From assembly GCF_023343835.1 (NCBI RefSeq), contig NC_064444.1:17025219-17089218 (forward strand): a stretch of 64,000 bases of DNA. Reading direction: 5' to 3'. The stretch is from Lagopus muta. Taxonomy: Eukaryota; Chordata; Aves; Galliformes; Phasianidae. The translations under genes and the position numbers were made by a program. Position 1 is the stretch's first letter. Each line of letters opens with the position of its first letter. The notes beneath the pieces are model-generated. The model did not search any database, had not been told where the DNA came from, and was given only the letters and a program-made list of their open reading frames with translations. Positions 9,947-20,966 of the stretch are shown in pieces.

Positions 9947-12900
9947 TCAGCCGGGGTGGCTCTGGCTGCTGTTGGGCTGTAGCTTCACGCTGTCAGAGCT
10001 GCACTGGAAGTCAGAAGACTTTTTCGCCTGCAGCACCATGGTCCAGTACCAGAGAAAGATGAGAAAACCTGGGAGAGGAGGGAGAAAAGGTGGGTGAATC
10101 CCTCTGAGGGACCATCAGCAGCTGAGAGTGAGGCACTGGTCTGCCAGTGGGCCAGATCCTCTCATACCCACCCACTGCCTGACCTATCCCACCCAGAGCC
10201 CCAGGGCAGCTCATGCCCTTTGGAGGAGCCCAGTGCCCCAGGATCACCTTGGAGTGAGTTGACGATGGTGAAGATGTAGAGGGAGACGAGGCGGAAAACA
10301 CCGGAGGTGAAGGAGAAGAACACCAGTGCCCATGGAATGCCCAGAAGGATGCTCAGCCCAAAGAGGGCTAGCACATGCTTGAGCTTGTGACCTTTCTTGT
10401 TCTGCCGGAGGATCTCCCGGACCATGGCCCCCAGCATGACCAAGTTGAAGAGGAACACCACGCTGAAGAATCCCAGGTTCACCACGTTATGGATCAGGGG
10501 GCTCGTGAGCCAGCATCTAGAGGGAGGAGAAAGGCAGAGGGTTATGCTGTGTCATCCCATGGGGGCACAAGGCAGAGCGTTTGGGGGGAGCACGCAGTAA
10601 AACACGCAGTGGGGATCCCACCCTGCAAAGCCCCGGGTAAGGCACAGTCTGTGGGCTAAGGAAAACCTATAGGATGTGGAGGAGGCTCAACCAGATGACT
10701 TTAAGACCAGCTTCCTTTGACTTACATGGTTGCATTGGTGGACCTTCCACCAACAGATTCATAGACGGGAATGTAGAAGGGGCCGTAGTTGGTCCAATTA
10801 GCCAGGAAGATCAACATCACACAAAAGAAGGGAAGTCCTGTGTGTCAAGAACAGAATGAAGCAGCCACCCTCAACTCTGACCCATAGACCTTCTGGAAGA
10901 ACTCCTTCCCCTTTTTCCTTGTATGGTGTTTGAAGAACCTCCTCTCCTTGGGGTGAACCGAGGATGGAGCGTGCAATGAGGACCCCTGGTGCAAGCCCTG
11001 GCTGAGGAGCAGGCTTGTGATGCACAGACCCACATGGGGATCTCACAGGGCATTGCAATTTTAGGCCACCAAAGATCACAATATTGCCCTACCATACCCT
11101 CCTTTCCAAAGCAAAGCAAGGATGTGTGAACATCTCCTGCCCCAAGCCCATCTGTACGGACAGCCCCTCTGCTCTCAGACACCTCTTCCAACACGTCTCC
11201 ATCTCTATCCAAGCACCACATACGGTGGAGAAGACTCAGGAGCAGAATCCATGTGCCTGGTCACCCCACTGCCCTGCCCCTCGGGGGTCTCTGCCTCCAC
11301 AGTCCTCACCCCAGCCCACCAGGCAGAGCTTGAGGAGGAAGTGGTCATGGTAGGCGTTGAAGACTTCGATCACAAGCCGGTAGAGATTGTAGCCCTCGAT
11401 GCCCATCCAGGTGAGGCAGCTGAGGAGGGAGAAGTGCAGGAAAAGCCCCCCGGCTCTGCAGGCCGCCTGACTGCTGCTGGAAGCCAAGTGCTCCGAGATG
11501 AGGAAGGTGAAGTCCAGGAGGAAGATGGCACCCAGCAGGTTCATGTGGATGTGCATGCTTGTGATCTGGTCTCGCTGCTTGCTCCTGGAGAACCGAGGGG
11601 AAGAGAACTCAGCACCACACCTGGCCAGCATCCTCAGTGCCCCAAAACACCCTGCGGTGTCACGCTGGCTCCTGTTTGCCAGATCCGTGACAATCACCAA
11701 GCTGAATTTCCCCAGTCATTGAAAACTGCAGGTGTTTTTGAGCACCCTGCAGGAAACCTGGCCAAGGCAATGGTTTCTGGAAAGGAGCACTCTACTTTCT
11801 TCCAACCTGGCTCCTTCACTGTGCTTCTAGCTGTGCCACCCAGTGGGAAGAGAACACCCAACCCATACCTGAAGTAGAGAAAAAAGATGGTGGAGATGGA
11901 TGCCAAAGCTGAGATGAGGCAGCCTATGTACGTGATGATGCTCAGGGAGTCCCTGTGTAGGTAGGAGATCTCTGGAGATGATACCTGGGGAGAAAGAGGA
12001 ATGAGAAACAGTGAGGGAACAGTGGGAAGGATGGAGAGAGCTGAGGGAAGGTGGTACCCACCATCAGCACGGCAAAGTAGGTGAGGTGGTTGCATCTGCA
12101 GTCTGTCCGTGTGTCCCCCTCCACTGTCGTGCAACCATAGCTGTCCCACTTCCCAGAGCTGGCTGCAAGAGAAAGAGAGAGCAGCAGGAACAGCAGCTTT
12201 GGGATTTTGGAGCTTCCAAAGCGTCCATAGCAGTGGGGAGGACAGAGATTGGGATCCTCCCATCATGGGGAGGGTTCATGGAGCTGGAACAAGGCAGGGA
12301 GGTGCAGAACAGCACATCCTTGGTACCTAGCTGAAGGAACAGGGACATCATCTGCACTCCACACCCAAACAGAGATACACTCACCGGTGCCATCCTCCCT
12401 CCAGAAGACACACCGTGGGGTCACATTCCTCTGAAATGACAAAACCACAGATGCTCGGGTGCTGTGCAGGGCTCACAGCCTGGGAATGAGGTTTGGTAGG
12501 GGCAACATTGGGCAGGAGGTGAGATGGCTGCAGGGGACAGAAGGCCTGTGTGGGCTTCAGGTAGAGACTCCCCAGGCCCCATCTTTAAACAAGGGGTTCA
12601 GCTTTGATCAGCTGAATGAATGAGCAGAGAAACTGCTAGACAGTGTTCCCAGTCCTGGAGATTGTGTGGTGAAGCCCCAGAAGATGCCACAGAAAGACCA
12701 AGGAAGGACATGGACCCACTGGGTGGCGATCACTCTTCAATCTAACAGCCTCCTTGCCCTCACTCTCTATTCCTGGAGGGATTGGGTGTAATGAGGTTCT
12801 TTCCCCACCTACCGGCAGCCGGTTGTGGAAGAAAGTGAGAACCACTGGCTCGGAGAGGTTGGCCACCACCGTGTTCACCAGGGAGATGCCAACCACCTTG

Positions 12901-14815
12901 TCACCCAGGATGTGGCTGCTGTTCTCATCCTGCAGAAGGAAGTGGTCACACAACAGGAAGGGAGAGGTCCCAGAGGGGAGGTCCTGTGCCTCTCCTTTGT
13001 GCTGCAGTTAATCTTTGGAGCACCTAACATCTCTGAAGCAGGGACGGATGCAGGGACACCCATCTTGCCACATGGTGTGGGCATTACCTGGAACATGGCT
13101 TGGCTGTTGATGTCCACCAGGAGCACCCTGTGCTCCACCACCTCCTCCTCCTTCTTCTTTGCCATCACAAATAGGCTTCTTGGCAGGTCCACAGCAAACC
13201 CCTGCACCTCTCTGCTCTCCTGCAAGGACAGACCCACTGGGATGGAGCTTGGGTGGATGCTGGCGCATTGCTTTGAGCCCTTCAGGGGCAATGGGAATGA
13301 GTGGGGTGCTTAGCCCCAGGGTAACATGGACCCACCTCTTTTGGGGAAGCAAAGGCCAGGTGGCGAGGAGCCTGTGTGGGGCTGATGCTCAGCACAGTCG
13401 CACGCAGGGCGGCCTTCCCAAAGGTCTGGTTCTGTCCTCCAAGCTCCACTTGTGCCAGCGTCCTCTCCAAGGCCCCGAGTTTGCTGTAGAAAATAGGATT
13501 AGAAACACAGTGACTGGGGCCAGTACAGCAATTGGGCATGGCTCAGTGAATGCCCTGTGATCACCCAGCCCCACACTCACTGCCGAAGAGAGCGCTGCGC
13601 CTTGGAGCCCGCAGATGGCACCCGTGCGAGGAGGCCATCCAGGGCAGCAAGCTCATCCTCCACATCCTGCTTCCAAACAGGCATCATCTCTGGAGGGACT
13701 GGTGGCACAAACAGAGGACGGCATCAGGACCACTGGCAGCACCAGCTTCCCCCTGCCCGCAGCCCTGGCGTGACCCCAAGCAAAGGGCTTTGGTGTGACC
13801 CTACAGAGATCCCAACCACGGGGCTCCTCCAGGTGCCTGCAGCTTGGTGCTCCTTGCAGAGCTTCCTGGGATTTTATTGGGCTGAAGCACTTTTGGAAAT
13901 CTCTTTCTTCATCTTTGGGGAGCTGCTTGCCCTTGGATGCCATGGGCTGCTTGAGCCAGTTGCCCCTTCCATCGCCCCTTCCCATGGTCCTGATACCATC
14001 ACACTACAGCACAGCACCGGGACCAGCACTGGGGATGGAATTAACCCTTATCTCATTGAAATAACACCGAATTGCCTTTACCAGGGAAAAGATATTGAGA
14101 TGCACTCTCAAGGGAGGTGTTCTTCTGGCCCTTGAAGACATAGGACACATTGAAGATGGAGGCCCTGGTCTTCTCCAAGCCCATCAGCTGCGTGACGCCA
14201 TCAGCTGGCTCATGGCCCAGGAAGAAGCTCTTCTTCCCATATGCCAACCAGAGGGTCCTGTTGGCCTTGAACCAGTAGATGCAGAAGCGATACCTGCCCA
14301 AGGTGGTTGGCAGGCTGTACTGGTAGGAAGAGTTTGTCCTGTCTGTCAAAAAGGGACTTTTTATCACCAGCGCCTGGGCCGTGTTCTCGATGGAGATGTT
14401 GGCAGAGCTGTGCTCGTAGATGACCGAGCTGTTCTTGGTCTGGTTCCTGTCACCGCAGAAGCGGAAATCCTCCTGGCGGCCGCTCGCCCCCACCCCTGCA
14501 TTGCATAAGGACAGAGAGATGCTGCTCAGCATGGGGACAGCCACCGCCACCCCAAGCCCACCCTGCCCACAGTCACAGCGTAGGGTTCAGCAGGGTGCCG
14601 GGCTCCTTTCCTCCCCACTGACAGGCAGAGCTCTGCAGATGGATGGAGAGCCGCTCCTTTCTCCAGGTTCCCACTTTGGAGACCCAAACCCAGGAGGTGT
14701 TTCACCGTTTTCACCCACCAGTGCCATCAATCGTTGTGTTTTGGGGCTGCCAAGACGTGGCAGGGTGCTGCCTACCTTGCAGCGGGGGGAGAAGCAGCAG
14801 GAGGAGGACTTTCAT
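9947..14815 (-). CDS. ADGRG1: Adhesion G protein-coupled receptor G1 (GPR56)
   Basis: Thirteen exons: 14776-14815, 14082-14495, 13581-13689, 13336-13483, 13088-13219, 12813-12929, 12385-12430, 12062-12162, 11869-11984, 11310-11584, 10726-10837, 10248-10516, 9947-10068. They give 666 residues; I recall 693 in human. It has a signal peptide with a six-leucine core, then a PLL domain encoded by one 414-base exon with the GPR56 signature REDFRFC and the partner motif FCIYW. A GAIN domain follows, with the GPS motif CNHL before Thr363, then seven transmembrane helices and a serine-rich tail. It is known as a receptor for matrix and surface ligands (collagen III, transglutaminase 2) in brain, muscle and immune cells. 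The second PLL/GAIN cysteine pair known in mammals is absent here. An acceptor just upstream of the ATG shows that at least one non-coding 5' exon exists farther upstream. Confidence 0.95.
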
Positions 14816-17629
14816 AGTGGCTGGCTCTCAGCCTGGGTTCTGCCTCCTAGGAGCAAACAGAGCCTGCAGGGTCACAAAGAAAAGAGGCACGATGTCAGGG
14901 GATGGGGAGCCAAGGTGGGACAGCAGCTGGGGGCACAGTCAGCTCTGGGTGCCACCACCACCAGGAGGAATAGGCACCCTGATGGCCCCATAGGGTGGGG
15001 AGGGATGCAGGAGCCGGGGGGCTCCCTCCTACCCACTGCCTCATATCTTGGTTCCTGCCTTGTCTTCTTTCGGCAGGTGATAAGAACAGAAGGAAACAGC
15101 AGTTTCCTAACTCCCCGAGCCTAGAGTTATTCTCACTGGTGCTTACAGCAAGGGGCTGATCATGTCACACACCACAGAGGGACTCTGCCCCCCGCTGCCA
15201 CCTCCCCCCCATCCCCACCATGCCTCCGCTGTGTGCATTTCCCACGTTGCTGGGACCACTTTTTGTAAGAGCTCCCCCAGCCCCCCGCAGTAGCCAGGAC
15301 TGCACCAGTGAGGGCTGCACCGGGACACGAAGCCGGCCAGGTATGCAGATAGCAGCTGCTGTGCAAAGCAGAGCTGCAGCAACATTTGTGCAGGGGGGTT
15401 CCCGCAGGCAGCGCTGGCCACAAATCTATGCTGCATGGCTGAGGCTCTGACCGCTGCCGTGATGCTGAACACGAGAGGTATGGTGACGGCGTCCTGGGTG
15501 CGTGAGTATGATAAAAAGTAAAAAGAAAGGCTCTTCTGTGGCTTGAAGTCCTGCTGTAGCTCAGCACGCTGCCGTGGGCACAAGGGTCCCACTGAGGTCC
15601 CCGGTGTTCATATGGCACGGGCACGGTTTAGAAGGGATCGTCCCTTTGAGCCCTTCCTGAGCCCAACCAGAACCAGAAACCGAAAGCCCAACCAGGACCC
15701 AGTGGAGGTGAGCAGTGATGTTTCCCCCGCTCGCCCAACCCGCCTGATTGCTGCTTCCTGAGCTGAACAATGGCGAGAGAAAATCTCCCAGGAGGGGAGA
15801 AAACTGACACAACCCACAAAAGGCACTGCCTGTTCTCCTCCCCATCCGGGGGGCAGAGCACTGCCACCCCCACGTACCTGGGGGCAGCAGGGACAAGGAG
15901 CATTGGGGTACCCAGGTAGCGATGCCCCCATTCCCAGGAATCCCTCTTTGACAGCCACAGCAAGGGGACAGGAAGGCTTTCCCCAACCCTAAGCCCAAAA
16001 GCTCCTCAGGAACGTATAGAAAAGCTGCCATTCTGTCCCACATTGGAGGTGGGGGGGGTTTGGAGCAGCCTCCTGTCGGCCCAGGGTGCACTTTTCCCCA
16101 AAGGCTCAGCCCCTGGCATGGGGACATTACGCTGTGTTCTCTCAGCACCATTAAATGAATGCGCTCATCGGAAAGGGAAGCCGAGGAATAACACTGTGAC
16201 CTCTAAAGCTGGAAAAAACAAGAGCCCGGTGAGAAACCTTCCTGCTCTGGGTGACTGGGCACCAGGCATTCGATCGAGACGGGGATGGCAGGTGGGCTTT
16301 GCACGATGTTTTCGCCAAGAAGGAAAGATGCGCTCATGTCTCCAACAAACACTGGAAACGTGTTGATGAGGAGACTTTTGTTGGCTTTGCTTTCAGGCTC
16401 CTTAGCACTACAGAGATGCTAATGGGGGGCACAGCTCTTTGCCCACAGCCTGTCACCGGTTTGAGGGGTGGGTGGGGAAACTGAGGCACAGAGACATGGC
16501 CTGGAGCGGAGCCATGCACGGGGAGCGGGTCTGCCTTCACAATGCGCCCTTGTCCTTGGCCTGCAGCCCGTGGGCAGCCCACACATTGCTCATGGTGTCG
16601 GCATGTCAGCCCCTTCCCGTCACCAGCGGGCGTCAGGCATGCGCCCTCGGCCACCAGGACGGCTGCAGAGCCCATGAGAACACATGGGGCCATGGGTCAC
16701 CACAGCCCCAAAACGCAGCGAGCATTCTCAGAACCCAAATCGACCAATGCAGGAGGGGCAGTGCTGGTGTGAAGGGTGGGATTTCCAGTTTCTCAACCAC
16801 AAGAAAAAAAGGGGTGAATGCAATGCGAGGCACACTCCGATGTGTGATGAGGGCTGCTCCCCGCCTCACCAAAGCTTCTCAGCTCCCTGCTGCAGAGCTG
16901 GGTACCAGCGCTGCATAGCAGAGCCCCGCTCCCTGCCAAGGCCCAGCTGTCTGCAAGCTGATGGGAAAGGAGTTGGCGGCTCGGCACCGGCCAGCTGGCA
17001 CACAGCAGCTCCACCACGTCCCTGCAACACCCGTGGGTGACCCCAGAAAGGTGCACAGTGCTCAGCCCCAGGGTGCCGTGTCCCAGCAGTGTGCAGTTGT
17101 TTGTGAACCTGTTGCTCTACGAATAGCACCAGGGGCGGGCTGCGGGATTAAGAGCTGGATGGTGACCAACTATGTGGCGTTTATAGGGTCGGGGCTTCAT
17201 TCCCATGGGAGCGGCGAACCCACCGCGGGGCGGCACCGTGCAGATGGGATTGCCCAAAGCCTGGTTTGTGCCCCAAATCCAAGCATCGCAAAGCCCCCCT
17301 GGCTCCCTGCTGGTGGTAGCAGGCTTCTGCACCCACCAGACCGTGAAATCCACCTTGGCAGGCAGCCCTGCCCGCAGCCATGCTGCCAGGGGGTTATTCC
17401 AGGAGATTTCATTCTGTTTTCCCACTGCTGCTCTGTGCCCCATCCCTTGTGGAGCACCGGGAGCAGCGTGCCGGGACCGGCAGCAGCAGGCGCACGGCTG
17501 CAGGAGGAATCCCCCGGCGGGCATCGGGGTGGGAGAGCACTCTGTCGAGACACGTCGGCTGCTCCGAGCCTGAACGGAGTCGGGTGTGCTCTTGGACTCC
17601 CGGGTTGGGGAGCCACACGCGTTGGGTGC

Positions 17630-17815
17630 CACGGCATGGAATGGAACGGGGTGGAAAGGCACGGAATGGAGCGGCATGGAGTGGAATGGTGTAGAATGGA
17701 ACGGCACAGCATGGCACAGAACGGCATGGCATGGCGTGGCGTGGCGTGGCGTGGCATGGCGTGGAACAGCACAGAATGGCACGGCACGGCACGGCACGGC
17801 ACGGCACGGCAGAGC
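17630..17815. repeat. Pentameric GGCAT/GGAAT/GGCAC repeat
   Basis: About 186 bases of degenerate five-base units, mainly GGAAT, GGCAT, GGCGT and GGCAC. The array ends in an almost pure GGCAC run at about 17775-17810. It directly abuts the CpG island. The unit resembles the GGAAT pentamer of vertebrate satellite DNA. Confidence 0.85.
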
Positions 17816-17839
17816 GGTGCGGCCTTGGCAGGGCTCAGC

Positions 17840-18560
17840 TGTGCCGAGGCAGCAGCCGCAAGCAGCTGCCCCGCGAGGCGGCTCCACGGCCCTGGAATCC
17901 AGCCCGGCTGCGGGTACGGAGCCCGATTTAGAGAGGAAAAGGGAGAAGAGCCCGTAGGGACGGAGGCTGCGTGCAGGAAGACCCCGGGGAGCCCCATTCC
18001 CTGCACGGACAGAGGCGTTACACCTTGCGCTGAGCCACAAAGCAATAGGCACGCAACTCCCGCCCCGCGCCCGCTGCCGGGGGCCGAATCCCAGGGCAGA
18101 GCCCGCAGCATCCCCCCGCTCCCCAGGCATCGCGCAGCCCCGGCCTCACCTCCGCACCCCCGCCGCCGCTCCCTGTACCCGGCCACCTGTGCCGGGGTCG
18201 GGCGGGGCGCGCCGTCCCGACGCCGCTCGGCGCTGCTCGGTTCGACGGAGCTCTGTGCCCGGCTCGGCTCGGCTCGGCTCGGCACTCCCCCGCCCCGCCT
18301 CCGCTCCCACCCCACCCCCGGGGCAGGCGGTGACTCAGCGGGGGTGGGAGCCTGCCGAGACCCCTCTGTCGCGGCACCTGCTCGTGCGATGGAGCCGGGC
18401 TTGGAGGAGAGGGCGGGCGGTATCGCCCCTTCGGGCCGGGGATCGGCAGAGGGACGGCGGTGGGGCGGGGGGAGCGCCCCCGGGAGCTGGGGCTGGCGGG
18501 CGGCCAGAGGAGGAAAGGAATTGTACGGCTGCCAGGCTGCACGCCCGGCTGGGAAAGGGA
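17840..18560. promoter_or_regulatory. CpG island, candidate distal ADGRG1 promoter
   Basis: A strongly GC- and CpG-rich block with repeated GGCTCGGCTCGG, GGGGCGGG-type GC boxes and few A/T runs. No gene starts visibly on the plus strand here. It lies about 3 kb upstream of the ADGRG1 start exon, which needs an upstream non-coding exon, so a distal alternative promoter is the best reading. An unannotated non-coding RNA promoter is the alternative. Confidence 0.5.
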
Positions 18561-20654
18561 TTAAAGAATAACAGCCGATGTGAGAGCGGCCGGGACGCGG
18601 CGTCCTAAGAAGCGTGTCCTGCTCTGGGGCAGGAAATGAGGGTGCGGGCAGTGGGTCCTGAGCGCGGTGCTCCCTGTGCCCTGCACCCCGTGAGATGTGG
18701 GGTCCAGGACGGAGCCCCGAGCCCCGACGGCAGCGCGGTGCGTGCGGAGCTAAGGGAGCGTGGCCAGGTTCCAGCCCAGGCAGTCCTTTGTGTGCACTGA
18801 AAGGGAGAGCCGGGCTCCAAGGAGATGGCGGGGAGGTGGCCAGGAAGCGTAAATACGCAGCCTCTCACGGATATTCCCAAAGGATTGAATGGGACTTTTC
18901 TTCTTTTTCATGCTGCTGGGGGAAGGGCGGACGCAGCGGCACGGGGACAAAAGGCAGCCAACAAAACACAAGGTGCCATAGCCACACCGGGAGCAGGGAT
19001 GGGAATGGAATGGAAACAGGGATGGGAATGGAATGAAAACGGTGCTTGCTGTGCCTTGGAGGGTCCCAGCCCAGCACCTCGTGCTCCGCTCACATCACCC
19101 ATGAGCTGTGGCCCCTTTGTTCAGCTCTCCCAGGGCTGGCACACGCTGCATCACGCGGCCGCACCGCAGCCAGCACGGCTCCTTTCAGGGCAGCCATCCC
19201 CTTGCACCCGCATCTCCCCAGCCCCACTCCTCTCTCCCTGCTCCCATCCCCTGGTGCAGGATGCAGCCCCCTGTGCTGACCCCCCGACCCGGGGTCACAG
19301 CTTCTATAGGGAAGTGACACCTCGGGCCGTCCTCTTGCTGCTGTCCTGAACAAAAAGGCTTCTGTCCACACCAGGGTGTTATCAGGAGGTCGGTAGAGTT
19401 ATTTTTGGGCTGATGTCTGCACTTGTTGATGTTATCGGATGATGTGGAAGTCAGCAGGGCTTGCTGCTGCCTTCAGAGATCCTCGTGGAGCACTGGGGGA
19501 GGAAATCCTCACAGTTGTCCCTGCGGGGGAAATTTGCCCTTGGGCTCCAGCCAGCAGCACTCCCTGGGCCTGATAAGAATTTACAGCTCGAGCTGGGCAG
19601 TTTGAGTCTTGGGAACCTCTGTGGATGGAGACCCTGTGGATTCCACCCGGTGCCCAGAGGCGCTGCATGGGGCTGAGCTCTGGGCAGGTCTGAGGTCCCA
19701 GCCCTGCAGAACCCCTGTGTGCACCCCGGGCTGCAAACCTGCATCCTCATCCCAGCCACTGCCCAGCCCGGTGATCCCAACACAACCTGGGAGCTGAATG
19801 CTTGCGTGCTGAGAAAATACACCCGATAAGGCTGTGGGAAAGATAAATAGGGCTGGCTCTCCTTGAGGAGGTGAGACGGGCTGGGCTTCAGTTCTCATCG
19901 CCATCCAGCACAGCATGGGGATGGCTGGGTGTCCTCTGAGTTCCAGGCACTTCAGGGTGTGCCACACTGCACCATGGCCCTGCAGCCCCAGGACATGGTG
20001 GGATATGGTGAGAGTATGATGAGGGTATGATGAGGGTTTTCCAGGCACTGCTGGATACAGGAACAGGCGTAGGAACGCACCGGTGTTGGTGCAGATGCAG
20101 CTACTGGCACGGTCATGATTCATGCCTGGGGTGCGGGGCCAGGAAGGTGATGCTCACCATGGGGTTTGCTTGCTGCCTGCCAGCTCTTGGCGTCCCACCA
20201 AGCTTTGTCAAGTCCCAAATGATGACAAAGTGCTGAGCCATGCCCAGCTCATCGCCGCGGAGCTGCAGCAGGACGGCTTTTGTCCTCGATGTGAGCGGGA
20301 CGGGTGGAAACTCAGCAGCGAATTTCCTTTGTGCGCAGAACAAAGCACAAGGGCGAGCGGCTTCCTTTGCTCTGTTCCCAGAAATAGGTCCCACAAAGCA
20401 GCCAGAAAGGGAAAAACACTCAGAGGAGTGGTATGGGAAGAGCTGGAGCTGTGCCACCGTGCCCTGCATGGGGAGGACCCTGCAATGTGATACCTGTCCC
20501 CACAACCTGGCTCCAAAGTCCTGGGTGCAGAGAGGCAAAGTGGGGCCAGTTTGGGCTGCCGCTTTGCCATCACCATCTGCAGCCACGTTTCCTGCCCCCA
20601 CAGTTTCTCCTCGCTGTGTGCCTGCTGCAGGCTGGGCTGCTGGAACCCCCCTAT

Positions 20655-20800
20655 GGGTGATGGGGTGGCGCCGGACTTAGAGGTCTCCTCCACCCTTCAT
20701 GATTCTGCGATTCTATTTAGGGACGGGGTTAGGGGATGGGGCAGCGGTTGGATTCGGCGATCCTATAGCGGCTATGATTCCATCAAAAGTCTTGTTCGTA
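20655..20800 (+). mobile_element. CR1 LINE 3' tails (two in tandem)
   Basis: Two successive CR1-type ends: a GGACTTAGAGGTCTCCTCCA-like segment ending TGATTCTGCGATTCTA, then a second GGTTGGATTCGGCGATCCTATAG-type tail. CR1 is the main avian LINE, and its copies end in ATTCTRTG-like octamers. Confidence 0.7.
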
Positions 20801-20935
20801 CCACGGAGCTCTGTTCCGCGTTTGCTTTTGTATGGGAGGAAAACCCGTTTCCCATGGACCACACTCCAGCCCATTGCCCTGGTGCCCTCTGGCGGCTCCT
20901 CGCCGCCTCCATCACCGGACGCCACTTTAATTAAC

Positions 20936-20941
20936 GCTAAA
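20936..20941 (-). promoter_or_regulatory. Putative polyadenylation signal of ADGRG5
   Basis: ATTAAA on the minus strand only about 26 bases past the ADGRG5 stop. If used, the 3' UTR is under 60 bases, and the CR1 tails lie just beyond it. Confidence 0.45.
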
Positions 20942-20966
20942 TACCGAGGCCAATCCCGCAGCCCCG

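Larger units (their letters stand above)
14847..20930. other. Six-kilobase gap between ADGRG1 and ADGRG5
   Basis: No protein-coding exon is supported. The region should hold the non-coding 5' exon(s) and promoter(s) of ADGRG1, because the ADGRG1 start exon begins with a splice acceptor at about 14847. It contains a pentameric repeat (17630-17815), a CpG island (17840-18560), a short GGGAATGGAATG duplication near 19000-19040 and CR1 tails near 20660-20795. Long open frames in the GC-rich part are compositional. Confidence 0.6.

Noticed and set aside
11122-11877. A 251-codon plus-strand frame across ADGRG1
   Set aside because: It is the antisense shadow of the ADGRG1 transmembrane exon, which has correct splice sites and strong family similarity.
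16961-18571. A 536-codon plus-strand open frame (and long minus-strand frames) between ADGRG1 and ADGRG5
   Set aside because: It runs through the pentameric repeat and CpG island, where stops are rare by composition. The translated residues are low-complexity, with no domain or splice support.
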